A stretch of DNA of 64,000 nucleotides from Tragulus kanchil (lineage: Eukaryota > Chordata > Mammalia > Artiodactyla > Tragulidae), in assembly GCA_022376925.1 (NCBI GenBank), contig JAIOJX010000032.1, positions 203,294,939-203,358,938 of the forward strand. The letters run 5' to 3'. The number at the start of each line of letters is the position of its first letter. Position 1 is the stretch's first letter. The notes under the pieces were generated by a model that worked only from the letters and a program-made list of their open reading frames with translations, made no database searches and was not told the origin of the DNA. A program made the position numbers and the translations under genes. Below are positions 20,912 to 32,226 of this stretch, one piece after another.

Positions 20912-23080
20912 AATTCTTAAGACAATCACAGAATTCAAACACTAGTGATCTTCAGACAGCCTTAAACATTTTCAGTAATTATGTGCCCCGTGACACTCAG
21001 CATTACTGAGGGTGTTGTTCACATCTTTGAAAGAACTAACATCTCACCAGAGATGTATCTGGTACTTCAGAACTTTCTCCCAAACAACTAGTTTGCTTTT
21101 ATCTCCTAGACAGTGAGAAGGGAATCGTTGATTATGTTTCCTTCTTCTGGAAAACTCGGAATCAAATTAGCAAGTGCACATCAATCGGCCTTTGGTAGAA
21201 GAGCCTCAAGTGGCTATCTTATTTTCCTGCCTTTATTTCCCCTGCCTGATGTTGCTCCCTGACCGTCTACCCTGCTGTATTGTTCGTATTTCTGTCAGAC
21301 ATCTCAAATCCTTTTAGGAACAAGACTGGCAATATGAATTCAAAAGACAGAGGGATTCTTTTCCCAAGCAAACTGAAAGCCTAGGAGGAGCATCAGGGTG
21401 ACAGCCATTGGTCCAGCAGGACCTCCCTGGCCCCTCCAGCAGTGGTGGCTGAGGATCAGCCTTTGAAAAAGCAGGAGCGAGTGGAGGGAAGAACTGCTGT
21501 TAGCGGCAGAAAAGCTTTGTGCAAGGTGTTTTCTAGGGTTGAGAAAGGGGGATGAGGGGAGGGAATTGAGGTCTAGCTTCTTCATCTCATGAAATGGACC
21601 TACTTCTGACTTTCTTAGTCTGAAGACCTAGTCAGCCTCCTCACAAGACTGGCCTATGGGATGCAGGCCCCCCAGATTGCAACCATTTCCCCCTTTGGGT
21701 ATAATGAATCAGATACAGGTATAGGCCACCCTGCTTCCAGAGTTCCCAGGGAGACCGGTTGGCTTCAGAACAGGAAAGCCTTGACAATTAAGGGCCTCTG
21801 GTTCAGGCTTATTGCAAAACTGAAAGAATATTGTTTTGATTTCCTGTCTAGTTTGGAACAGGTCAAGAGTATTTTCCCTGGGTAGCTGTCTTGGAGGGAT
21901 TTATTTTAGCTTCAAGGCAGGCTACCTGGAAAGGCCTCGGGAGTTAGCCACTGAACACGGCGGTGGGGGCTGTGTGAGCTGCCCATTCCAAGGCCTAATT
22001 CTTAAGACAATCACAGAATTCAAACACTAGTGATCTTCAGACAGCCTTAAACATTTTCAGTAATTATGTGCCCCGTGACACTCAGCATTACTGAGGGTGT
22101 TGTTCACATCTTTGAAAGAACTAACATCTCACCAGAGATGTATCTGGTACTTCAGAACTTTCTCCCAAACAACTAGTTTGCTTTTATCTCCTAGACAGTG
22201 AGAAGGGAATCGTTGATTATGTTTCCTTCTTCTGGAAAACTCGGAATCAAATTAGCAAGTGCACATCAATCGGCCTTTGGTAGAAGAGCCTCAAGTGGCT
22301 ATCTTATTTTCCTGCCTTTATTTCCCCTGCCTGATGTTGCTCCCTGACCGTCTACCCTGCTGTATTGTTCGTATTTCTGTCAGACATCTCAAATCCTTTT
22401 AGGAACAAGACTGGCAATATGAATTCAAAAGACAGAGGGATTCTTTTCCCAAGCAAACTGAAAGCCTAGGAGGAGCATCAGGGTGACAGCCATTGGTCCA
22501 GCAGGACCTCCCTGGCCCCTCCAGCAGTGGTGGCTGAGGATCAGCCTTTGAAAAAGCAGGAGCGAGTGGAGGGAAGAACTGCTGTTAGCGGCAGAAAAGC
22601 TTTGTGCAAGGTGTTTTCTAGGGTTGAGAAAGGGGGATGAGGGGAGGGAATTGAGGTCTAGCTTCTTCATCTCATGAAATGGACCTACTTCTGACTTTCT
22701 TAGTCTGAAGACCTAGTCAGCCTCCTCACAAGACTGGCCTATGGGATGCAGGCCCCCCAGATTGCAACCATTTCCCCCTTTGGGTATAATGAATCAGATA
22801 CAGGTATAGGCCACCCTGCTTCCAGAGTTCCCAGGGAGACCGGTTGGCTTCAGAACAGGAAAGCCTTGACAATTAAGGGCCTCTGGTTCAGGCTTATTGC
22901 AAAACTGAAAGAATATTGTTTTGATTTCCTGTCTAGTTTGGAACAGGTCAAGAGTATTTTCCCTGGGTAGCTGTCTTGGAGGGATTTATTTTAGCTTCAA
23001 GGCAGGCTACCTGGAAAGGCCTCGGGAGTTAGCCACTGAACACGGCGGTGGGGGCTGTGTGGAGCTGCCCATTCCCCCAG
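20912..23080. repeat. Tandem duplication D7, unit 1085 bp
   Basis: Segment 20912-21996 recurs at 21997-23080 (offset 1085). Copy 1 ends gtgtgagctgcccattcca where copy 2 reads gtgtggagctgcccattccc, so bases are lost or changed at the end. Its first about 330 bp also lie in D6, giving three copies. Confidence 0.92.
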
Positions 23081-23730
23081 CCCGCAGTGCCTCCCCCAGC
23101 CAGGAAAATTTCCATCCCCAGCTCCATCAGAACTGTAGCATCAACCTTGATCAGTCCCTTCTGAACCCAGTTACATCCATAATGACACCTCTCCACCTTC
23201 CCCTTCCCCGAGGAGCATGACAGATGAGAGGCTTCATGGAACAGGTCCCCAAGCTGTGATGGGAATCCGTCTCGCTCCAGTGCAGGAAAAATATATATCC
23301 CTGAAGAGCTGGGAGGAATTCTTTCATTATTCATTGGCGGTCTTACGGCTAGTCCTCACTTCCTCATTTTACAGGAAAAAATGAAAACAGATTGAATGGC
23401 ATATTCTGACAATGCTTGTTTTTAAGCACCAAGCTGGATGGGAGAGGGGAGGTGGTAGAGGCAGCACGAGAAACAGAGGGTTTGTGAAGCCCTGGGGACA
23501 AAGAAAAGAGCTGGCCCTGCAGGTGAAAGACAAGGAAGCTCCCCAGGGTGGCCTGTATGTATGGTGAGCAGACAGTCAGCTGAAGGGTGCAGGTTTATGT
23601 CCTACTCAAAAGCTTTTTGTTGGGAGCAGTTCACAATCATCCAGAAATCAGACTGGGGAAGCTGTGTAGAGGGGAAAAGGTAAATTACATCAAAGGCAGA
23701 GAGAGGCACAGAGTGAATAAAGTGCAAGGC
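23081..23730. other. Unrecognised single-copy sequence
   Basis: A possible MIR core trace (cctcattttacagg near 23363) is too short to call. Nothing else is recognised. Confidence 0.35.
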
Positions 23731-23788
23731 AGACACCCAACAACCACACTGTCAGTGTTGTCCACAACAGAAGAGAACACAGGCATCT

Positions 23789-23926
23789 TGAAAGTGCAAG
23801 TCGCTCAGTGGTATCTGAACCTTTGCGAAACATGGACGAGCCATGGAATTCTCCAGGCAAGAATATTGGAGTGTGTAGCCTTTCCCTTCTCCAAGGGCTC
23901 TTCCCAATCCAGGAATCCCAACCCAA
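23789..23926 (-). mobile_element. BovA2-type SINE fragment, antisense
   Basis: Carries gtgcaagtcgctcagtgg, ccaggcaagaatattgg and ccttctccaagggc, then stops in the middle of the element before the tRNA head. It recurs at 24901-25038 (D8). Confidence 0.8.
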
Positions 23927-24590
23927 AATGGACAAAACTTACACACAAAGATAGTCATTATAGGAGGTCTACCAAAGGGCAGTCCAGTTCTGGCCCTCAG
24001 CTATTGAGAGTGTTCTCTTAGAATATTCTGCCCAATATGAGTGTCTGTGTTCTGCCTGGGGGCCCTGGCCACTGAACCGAGTCTAACCCGGTGGTTTATA
24101 GTGGGGGCTCCAGGCCAAGGGGCATCTACTCTCTGTCTGGAGGGACTGGAGACTCAAAGGGCATTCCCCCAGGAGCCTTTGGATACAGTGTATCTGTCAT
24201 CTCTGGACATCAAGCTGAGGTGAGCTTCCTTGGTTGGCAGCACTGAAACACGGTTGTTACAAGTTGCACGTTGTTGCCACAAGAGTAACACTATCTGTGA
24301 CTCTGTAGGAAGAGGACTGCTGGAAACTCTGCCCTGGGCTGATTCTTCATCTGTATTTTGATCTGTGATAAACCACAGGCATGTAGCTACCAGTGAGTTC
24401 TGGGAGTCCTACAGTGAATTATGAAAACTCAAGGTGATCTTGAGAACCCCTCCATTTACAAGGGTGTCACAAGAAAGGGTGGGCATATGAATTGTCCCCC
24501 AACTTTGTAGTTGGTGTCAGAAATTAGGGCAGTCTTGTCGATTGTGCCCCCTCTAGGCCCCTATGGGGCTATTTATAAAAAAAAAAAAAA

Positions 24591-24727
24591 AAGAGGAAGG
24601 CATGGCAGCCCACTCCAGTATGCTTGCCTAGAGAATCCCCATGGACAGAGGACCCTGGCGGCTATAGTCTACAGGGCCACAAAGAGTCAGACCGAACTGA
24701 AGAGACTTAGCAAGCACGCAGGCATAA
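24591..24727 (+). mobile_element. Bov-tA SINE, head missing, sense
   Basis: Preceded by poly(A) at about 24569-24590, it starts with gaggaaggcatggcagcc and continues through cccatggacagaggacc and acaaagagtcagaccg. The tRNA head is absent. It recurs at 25703-25839 (D8) and 26860-26996 (D9). Confidence 0.82.
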
Positions 24728-24900
24728 AGAAAAATTCCAGGAATGACTTCAGTGACCAATAATGGAAGCCCTATGTTCATCCAGTTTTGCAGACATTAAA
24801 TATAGCACTCATAAACAATTTGGGGCGAGAAAAATGAAAGACAGACACCCAACAACCACACTGTCAGTGTTGTCCACAACAGAAGAGAACACAGGCATCT

Positions 24901-25038
24901 TGAAAGTGCAAGTCGCTCAGTGGTATCTGAACCTTTGCGAAACATGGACGAGCCATGGAATTCTCCAGGCAAGAATATTGGAGTGTGTAGCCTTTCCCTT
25001 CTCCAAGGGCTCTTCCCAATCCAGGAATCCCAACCCAA
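24901..25038 (-). mobile_element. BovA2 fragment, D8 second copy
   Basis: Copy of 23789-23926 carried by D8. Confidence 0.78.
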
Positions 25039-25702
25039 AATGGACAAAACTTACACACAAAGATAGTCATTATAGGAGGTCTACCAAAGGGCAGTCCAGT
25101 TCTGGCCCTCAGCTATTGAGAGTGTTCTCTTAGAATATTCTGCCCAATATGAGTGTCTGTGTTCTGCCTGGGGGCCCTGGCCACTGAACCGAGTCTAACC
25201 CGGTGGTTTATAGTGGGGGCTCCAGGCCAAGGGGCATCTACTCTCTGTCTGGAGGGACTGGAGACTCAAAGGGCATTCCCCCAGGAGCCTTTGGATACAG
25301 TGTATCTGTCATCTCTGGACATCAAGCTGAGGTGAGCTTCCTTGGTTGGCAGCACTGAAACACGGTTGTTACAAGTTGCACGTTGTTGCCACAAGAGTAA
25401 CACTATCTGTGACTCTGTAGGAAGAGGACTGCTGGAAACTCTGCCCTGGGCTGATTCTTCATCTGTATTTTGATCTGTGATAAACCACAGGCATGTAGCT
25501 ACCAGTGAGTTCTGGGAGTCCTACAGTGAATTATGAAAACTCAAGGTGATCTTGAGAACCCCTCCATTTACAAGGGTGTCACAAGAAAGGGTGGGCATAT
25601 GAATTGTCCCCCAACTTTGTAGTTGGTGTCAGAAATTAGGGCAGTCTTGTCGATTGTGCCCCCTCTAGGCCCCTATGGGGCTATTTATAAAAAAAAAAAA
25701 AA

Positions 25703-25839
25703 AAGAGGAAGGCATGGCAGCCCACTCCAGTATGCTTGCCTAGAGAATCCCCATGGACAGAGGACCCTGGCGGGCTATAGTCTACAGGGCCACAAAGAGT
25801 CAGACCGAACTGAAGAGACTTAGCAAGCACGCAGGCATA
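25703..25839 (+). mobile_element. Bov-tA SINE (headless), D8/D9 copy
   Basis: Copy of 24591-24727 through D8 and source of the copy at 26860-26996 through D9. Confidence 0.8.
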
Positions 25840-25970
25840 AAAGAAAAATTCCCAGGAATGACTTCAGTGACCAATAATGGAAGCCCTATGTTTCATGCAT
25901 GCAGTATTATGCAGACATTAAATATAGCACTCATAAACAATTTGTATTAATAAGAGCGAAGGGCTTCCCT

Positions 25971-26290
25971 GGTGGTCCAGTGGGTAAGGACACCACCTTG
26001 CAGTGCAAGGGGTGCCGGTTCGATCCCTGGCCTGGGAAGATCCCACGTGTCGCGGAGTGGCTGGACCAATGTGTCCAATTACCGAGCCGGAGCTCTGGAG
26101 CGCATGCGCCCAGAGCCCTTGCTCTGCAACAACAGAGGCCACTGTGATGGGAGGCCCACACGGGCCAAAGAATAAAGATGGACGAAAATAGATAAATGAA
26201 AGACCAATAGAAGTAGCCCGCCTGCTCCCCTCCCTCCCCACCCCACCCCCACCAAAATAAATAAATAAATAAATTTGTTTTTAAAAAAGA
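25971..26290 (+). mobile_element. Young CHR-2-like tRNA SINE, sense
   Basis: Complete head (cttccctggtggtccagtgg at 25972-25991, B box ggttcgatccc at 26017-26027), CpG-rich body and 3' part gaccaatagaagtag. It is followed by C-rich sequence and AATA repeats. It recurs at 27128-27447 (D9). Confidence 0.9.
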
Positions 26291-26726
26291 GGGAGGATAT
26301 TTAGCATGTCCAAAACTAAATGCTTGATGTATAGTATTTTTACTGTACACATGTAGATTTTGAAATACCATTAGGATCATGTGTACATGAATTACACCAA
26401 AATGCCAATGGCTAGTTCTTCTGGGCTGGTAAGACTATGGGTTTTCTTTCTCCTTCTCTAAACTTTTCAAATGATCCATAGGATGCCAATAACTATATCT
26501 TTCCTCTAAAATCAGAAATGTGTGTTTAATCCCTAAATTCTAGCAATGATTCCATGGCACAAGGAAGGTAGTTCATGACTGGGAAACTCCCAAGCTCAAA
26601 CCTGACTATAGCACTAGAAATGTCACCAAAAGGAAAGAAAGGGAGATGGATTGTGAGAAAATCTAAGCAGCTGCAGGATGAACTCTGACAAGCACAATAT
26701 AAAGGGGAGAAGGAAGAAACACAAAA
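26291..26726. other. Unrecognised sequence inside D9
   Basis: No named repeat or coding signal. It is repeated at about 27448-27884 by D9. Confidence 0.35.
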
Positions 26727-26859
26727 CCATTTACAAGGGTGTCACAAGAAAGGGTGGGCATATGAATTGTCCCCAACTTTGTAGTTGGTGTCAGAAATTA
26801 GGGCAGTCTTGTCGATTGTGCCCCTCTAGGCCCCTATGGGGCTATTTATAAAAAAAAAA

Positions 26860-26996
26860 AAGAGGAAGGCATGGCAGCCCACTCCAGTATGCTTGCCTAG
26901 AGAATCCCCATGGACAGAGGACCCTGGCGGGCTATAGTCTACAGGGCCACAAAGAGTCAGACCGAACTGAAGAGACTTAGCAAGCACGCAGGCATA
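26860..26996 (+). mobile_element. Bov-tA SINE (headless), third copy
   Basis: Third copy of the 24591-24727 element, produced by D9. Confidence 0.8.
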
Positions 26997-27127
26997 AAAG
27001 AAAAATTCCCAGGAATGACTTCAGTGACCAATAATGGAAGCCCTATGTTTCATGCATGCAGTATTATGCAGACATTAAATATAGCACTCATAAACAATTT
27101 GTATTAATAAGAGCGAAGGGCTTCCCT

Positions 27128-27447
27128 GGTGGTCCAGTGGGTAAGGACACCACCTTGCAGTGCAAGGGGTGCCGGTTCGATCCCTGGCCTGGGAAGATCC
27201 CACGTGTCGCGGAGTGGCTGGACCAATGTGTCCAATTACCGAGCCGGAGCTCTGGAGCGCATGCGCCCAGAGCCCTTGCTCTGCAACAACAGAGGCCACT
27301 GTGATGGGAGGCCCACACGGGCCAAAGAATAAAGATGGACGAAAATAGATAAATGAAAGACCAATAGAAGTAGCCCGCCTGCTCCCCTCCCTCCCCACCC
27401 CACCCCCACCAAAATAAATAAATAAATAAATTTGTTTTTAAAAAAGA
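27128..27447 (+). mobile_element. Young CHR-2-like SINE, D9 second copy
   Basis: Copy of 25971-26290 carried by D9. No substitutions were noticed between the two. Confidence 0.88.
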
Positions 27448-27884
27448 GGGAGGATATTTAGCATGTCCAAAACTAAATGCTTGATGTATAGTATTTTTAC
27501 TGTACACATGTAGATTTTGAAATACCATTAGGATCATGTGTACATGAATTACACCAAAATGCCAATGGCTAGTTCTTCTGGGCTGGTAAGACTATGGGTT
27601 TTCTTTCTCCTTCTCTAAACTTTTCAAATGATCCATAGGATGCCAATAACTATATCTTTCCTCTAAAATCAGAAATGTGTGTTTAATCCCTAAATTCTAG
27701 CAATGATTCCATGGCACAAGGAAGGTAGTTCATGACTGGGAAACTCCCAAGCTCAAACCTGACTATAGCACTAGAAATGTCACCAAAAGGAAAGAAAGGG
27801 AGATGGATTGTGAGAAAATCTAAGCAGCTGCAGGATGAACTCTGACAAGCACAATATAAAGGGGAGAAGGAAGAAACACAAAAC

Positions 27885-28821
27885 CAGGGACCTACATAAC
27901 TCTGGCCCAGTGACAGGCAGTGCTACAGAAGGGACGTTGGTGACGGCAGGTGATGGGTGTCCTCATGGGGGCTGTGCCCTGGTGGAGCCTCAGGATCACT
28001 TTCAGCTTAACACTAACAGCAGAGCCTTCAGTCCTCGGGTGAAACAACGGGGTCTTGAGTTGACCCCATGCTCAAAACACGTTTTCCAATAACACCTCTC
28101 TTCTCACGGGCTTCTATTCTTTAAAATCTTAGCAGAGCTGAACGTGAATGAAAACTTTAATGAACAAGATGAGCTGTGGTTAAAGAGGCAGAAGGCAGAA
28201 GCCAGCGATGAGGGGAGACTTGCAAAAGAGCCAAGGCATTAAAGATGGTTTCTGTTGTTTAAAGTTGAGGGCAAGTCAAGGGAAAAAATGCCATGGGCAC
28301 TGTTGGGGAATGGTAGTGACTGCATTTATTTATTTACTTTGGTCGTGATTTTTATCAGAAAGAAGGAAAAACTTCTACACCCCCTAATTTCCCTCCATCT
28401 TTACTGTCAAATACAATCTTTTACCGTGAAATGAGTCCCACAAATGTTGATAAGAGAATTAAAGCCCTGAGTGCAGAGATTATAAAAAGTGCTCCTGTTT
28501 TCCAGCTACTCTAATGAATTAAAGTCGCTTACCTCAATGAATTGCGCTCCCAGATGCTGATAACTCTTGCAAATGGGATTGCTAAGTTATTGTCAAGAAT
28601 CTTGGAAGTAGCTGGGAGAACAGAAGAAGCTAAAAGATGCAGGTTGAGGCTTTCATAACAAAGTACAGCCTAGATAAAAGGCATTGCACTTCACTAAGTG
28701 TCTTCATATAAATTCTTGCTTGTTCTTTGGAACAAACAAGTACAGTTGGATCAAATGAGAATAAATGCTAAATGATAAAGCTGCACAGTGTAGCTTAAAA
28801 TCATAAGTGGGATGGATATAA
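27885..28821. other. Single-copy sequence with CNE-like stretch
   Basis: Mostly unrecognised. Between about 28440 and 28610 the sequence is AT-rich, repeat-free and holds clustered homeodomain-like (taatgaatta), GATA-like (ctgataac) and octamer-like (gcaaatgg) words. This is compatible with a conserved enhancer, but conservation cannot be judged from one sequence. Confidence 0.25.
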
Positions 28822-28885
28822 TTATTCCATCATCTTACAGATGAGGATGCTGAGGTTCTAACAGACCTGCCAAATGTCCCACTGC
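28822..28885 (-). mobile_element. MIR core fragment, antisense
   Basis: The phrase atcttacagatgaggatgctgagg is the antisense MIR core, followed by a degenerate continuation. Confidence 0.55.
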
Positions 28886-28925
28886 TAGTTTGTTTTGCAA
28901 ATAAAGGGGCTTCTTACTGACACCT

Positions 28926-31290
28926 AAATGAGAGTCTCAAATTCTAAATAATCTCCAAACACTAGAATACAAAATGGTGAACCATGGGATGCCATATGGA
29001 TTCATCTATAAATACACTCAAGTAACATCAGATGGAGATCATTTGTATCTTTGTCATAATTCTTAGGCTCTAGGATACGGTCTGTCTGTAATTCAACAAA
29101 GGATTTCCTGATACCCTCCCTTCAAGTACAAGGCTGGACTGTCCCTACAGATGCGAACACATGTCAGAAACATCACCCAAGAAACCTGGAAAGTTGTATT
29201 AATGGTACAAGACGCTGAAACAGGGAAAGCTGGGTCAGACCCTGATAACAATCAAAACCTACACTTTATTTTTCTTAGTGATACTGCAATAAGCAATAGA
29301 TTCTCTCTCATACATTTAAGGGAACAGGGGCTAAGTATGGAGACGTATGGGAGAATTCACAGGATTAGCAGGAAGGTGGGGAGGCAGGGCAGGGATGAGC
29401 CGGACTCGCCTGGCTAGAGCTGCCTGGTCAGGGCGCTCCCGCTGGAACGTGTGGATCTGGTGCTGTCTCTGAGGGAGGGGTGCTGTCCTTGTTTTACTCA
29501 CCCAAGATGGTTAGCAGTGGGACTCACTGCCCCAGCCTTCCATTTAGTGAGCCCATCCCTTGAGCTTGGAGAAGGGAAGGAGATAGTCCATCTAAACTTC
29601 ATCAAGTGAGAGTGGGCAGATCCACAAAGACCAGAGATGTTGCTGGAAATAGGGTGAATGAACTGTGCTTGGACCCCTGGGGTAAAAAATGCTCCTTCCC
29701 CCTTGAAAGAGTTGAGGTAGGACTGAACAAAAGCATGCCCAGCAAAGTGATTCATAAATGGAAAGGTGCCATAGAAGGCTTAATATTATTAATAGGATAG
29801 GAGGAGTAAAACTTCTGCATTTGGAGAAGGAACAGAGCATGTCCATCAGCTCCTTCTGGGTTCTCTTGAAGCCTGCCCGCCCACTGAGAGTCACCGCTCT
29901 GTTGGGTGGCAACCTGGCAGGGTGGGCTCTGTCTCTGCATTCCTTTCAGTTATAAAGTTGACATCTGATCTCCATCTCTCTGATAACCGAGTCTATTGCC
30001 CAGCTGGTTCTCAACTCGGGAAGGAAAATGGATCTTTTCTATCCACTTCCACCCCCATCAAACCCAATCTCAGTGAAATGAGAAGAGCCAGTGGGCAAGC
30101 AGCTGTGAAATGAGAGTCTCAAATTCTAAATAATCTCCAAACACTAGAATACAAAATGGTGAACCATGGGATGCCATATGGATTCATCTATAAATACACT
30201 CAAGTAACATCAGATGGAGATCATTTGTATCTTTGTCATAATTCTTAGGCTCTAGGATACGGTCTGTCTGTAATTCAACAAAGGATTTCCTGATACCCTC
30301 CCTTCAAGTACAAGGCTGGACTGTCCCTACAGATGCGAACACATGTCAGAAACATCACCCAAGAAACCTGGAAAGTTGTATTAATGGTACAAGACGCTGA
30401 AACAGGGAAAGCTGGGTCAGACCCTGATAACAATCAAAACCTACACTTTATTTTTCTTAGTGATACTGCAATAAGCAATAGATTCTCTCTCATACATTTA
30501 AGGGGAACAGGGGGCTAAGTATGGAGACGTATGGGAGAATTCACAGGATTAGCAGGAAGGTGGGGAGGCAGGGCAGGGATGAGCCGGACTCGCCTGGCTA
30601 GAGCTGCCTGGTCAGGGCGCTCCCGCTGGAACGTGTGGATCTGGTGCTGTCTCTGAGGGAGGGGTGCTGTCCTTGTTTTACTCACCCAAGATGGTTAGCA
30701 GTGGGACTCACTGCCCCAGCCTTCCATTTAGTGAGCCCATCCCTTGAGCTTGGAGAAGGGAAGGAGATAGTCCATCTAAACTTCATCAAGTGAGAGTGGG
30801 CAGATCCACAAAGACCAGAGATGTTGCTGGAAATAGGGTGAATGAACTGTGCTTGGACCCCTGGGGTAAAAAATGCTCCTTCCCCCTTGAAAGAGTTGAG
30901 GTAGGACTGAACAAAAGCATGCCCAGCAAAGTGATTCATAAATGGAAAGGTGCCATAGAAGGCTTAATATTATTAATAGGATAGGAGGAGTAAAACTTCT
31001 GCATTTGGAGAAGGAACAGAGCATGTCCATCAGCTCCTTCTGGGTTCTCTTGAAGCCTGCCCGCCCACTGAGAGTCACCGCTCTGTTGGGTGGCAACCTG
31101 GCAGGGTGGGCTCTGTCTCTGCATTCCTTTCAGTTATAAAGTTGACATCTGATCTCCATCTCTCTGATAACCGAGTCTATTGCCCAGCTGGTTCTCAACT
31201 CGGGAAGGAAAATGGATCTTTTCTATCCACTTCCACCCCCATCAAACCCAATCTCAGTGAAATGAGAAGAGCCAGTGGGCAAGCAGCTGT
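28926..31290. repeat. Tandem duplication D10, unit about 1183 bp
   Basis: Segment 28926-30107 recurs from 30108 (offset 1182, then 1184 after two G-run differences: taagggaacagggg against taaggggaacaggggg). Copy 1 stops at agctgtgaaa where copy 2 continues agctgtgaagg. The content is unrecognised single-copy sequence. Confidence 0.93.
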
Positions 31291-31494
31291 GAAGGCGGCC
31301 GAAGGAAAGCAAGCTGGAACGGGTCCCCAGCGTGGGACACCCATGCTCACGGTGGCCTTAGTAGCTCTCACGCTGACTTGCAGAAGTGTGCAGCGGCGGG
31401 CAGTCCCAGACACAGACAAGGAATTTCACACTGCAGTGGATGAGATAGCCATCGAAGAGTGAGTAACAGTATGGACTCCATCAGACACTTGGGG
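31291..31494. other. Unrecognised GC-richer sequence
   Basis: An open frame spans this stretch on the plus strand and ends at 31462, but it shows no recognisable domain. A donor-like agtgagta lies near its end. It is too weak to call an exon. Confidence 0.2.
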
Positions 31495-31662
31495 ACGACA
31501 CTTTGGCTCTACTCTGTGATCACAGGCAAGTTAATTAACCTCTCTGTGCCTTGTCCATTTAATGGGAATATAACAGTACCAGCCCCACTGGGTTATTATG
31601 AAGATTAAATGAGACAAGGCTGGCACAGAGTAAGGCTCGATAAGTAATCGTCATTATTAAGA
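31495..31662 (+). mobile_element. MIR SINE, sense
   Basis: MIR order is clear: gtgatcacaggcaagttaat, taacctctctgtgcc, a degenerate core, then gaagattaaatgagac, ggcacagagtaaggct and cattatta. Confidence 0.85.
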
Positions 31663-31910
31663 ATACAGCATATGGAACTAGAGCTTATCACACTAAGTGA
31701 AGGAAGTCAGAAAGAGAAAGACAAACACCGTGTGATGTTACTTACATGGAATCTAAAACATGACACGAAACAGAGACAGAATCAGGGACACAGAGAACAG
31801 ACTAGGGGTCTCCAGTACAGGAGGGTGCTGGGAAAGGAAGGGCCTCAAGGTCCTAGTGTATAATAACACTGGGGACTATTTTCAGTATTCTATGATAAAC
31901 CATAGTGGAA
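31663..31910 (+). mobile_element. Ruminant L1 3' end, sense, part 1
   Basis: Begins cacactaagtgaaggaag and continues through cagaaagagaaagacaaac and catggaatctaaaac, the last ORF2/3' UTR part of a ruminant L1. It is interrupted at 31911 by an antisense insertion and resumes at 32108. Confidence 0.82.
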
Positions 31911-32107
31911 ACTTTTTTTTAAAATTCTTTATTTTAAAGGTTTTACAGAGTTTTGTTGTTCACTGACATGTATGTTCCCAGATCAGTCATATGCATATCC
32001 CTGGTCCCCCCTCCCCCAGTTCCCCCCATTCCACCCCTCCGGACCATCGCCCCAAGCCATTGTGAGCACTCCTATTCCCTTAGCACAGTGACAATAGCTA
32101 TCTTAAT
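31911..32107 (-). mobile_element. 5'-truncated L1 3' end inserted antisense
   Basis: Poly(T) start at 31912-31919, reverse complement containing a G-rich polypurine run and aataaag before the A tail. It is flanked by tggaaac plus T run on both sides (about 31905-31919 and 32106-32120). These are features of a short, truncated L1 of a different 3' UTR type inserted into the host L1. Confidence 0.6.
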
Positions 32108-32226
32108 GGAAACTTTTTTTATAAGAATGTATATATGTATAACTGAACCACTTCGCTGAGCAGCAGTAATGAATACAACATTGTAAATTAACTATATTGC
32201 AATTTAAAAATAAAATTTTAAAATAC
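32108..32226 (+). mobile_element. Ruminant L1 3' end, sense, part 2
   Basis: Reads atgtataactgaaccact, cattgtaaattaactat and a final aaaaataaaattttaaaa, the terminal part of the L1 3' UTR with its polyadenylation signal. Confidence 0.82.

Larger units (their letters stand above)
18998..21241. repeat. Tandem duplication D6, unit 1122 bp
   Basis: Segment 18998-20119 recurs at 20120-21241 (offset 1122). Copy 1 degrades over its last about 25 bp (ggcttattctgttattttcc against ggctatcttattttcc). Inside, a 43-bp stretch differs at seven positions, all of them G in copy 2 (20736-20778). Confidence 0.93.
23731..25950. repeat. Tandem duplication D8, unit 1112 bp
   Basis: Segment 23731-24842 recurs from 24843 (offset 1112). 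The last about 110 bp of copy 1 carry repeated single-base losses and mismatches (for example ataaagaaaaattccagg against ataaaagaaaaattcccagg, and atgttcatccag against atgtttcatgcatg) before alignment stops. Confidence 0.93.
25564..27884. repeat. Tandem duplication D9, unit about 1160 bp
   Basis: Segment 25564-26726 recurs at 26727-27884 (offset 1163 falling to 1157). The difference comes mainly from homopolymers: the poly(A) near 25690 is longer than its partner near 26850, and C runs differ by one. The first about 390 bp also belong to D8. Confidence 0.93.

Noticed and set aside
31106..31462. 118-residue plus-strand frame ending near a donor-like agtgagta
   Set aside because: No recognised protein family; half of it is copied sequence of D10; one donor-like word alone does not make an exon.
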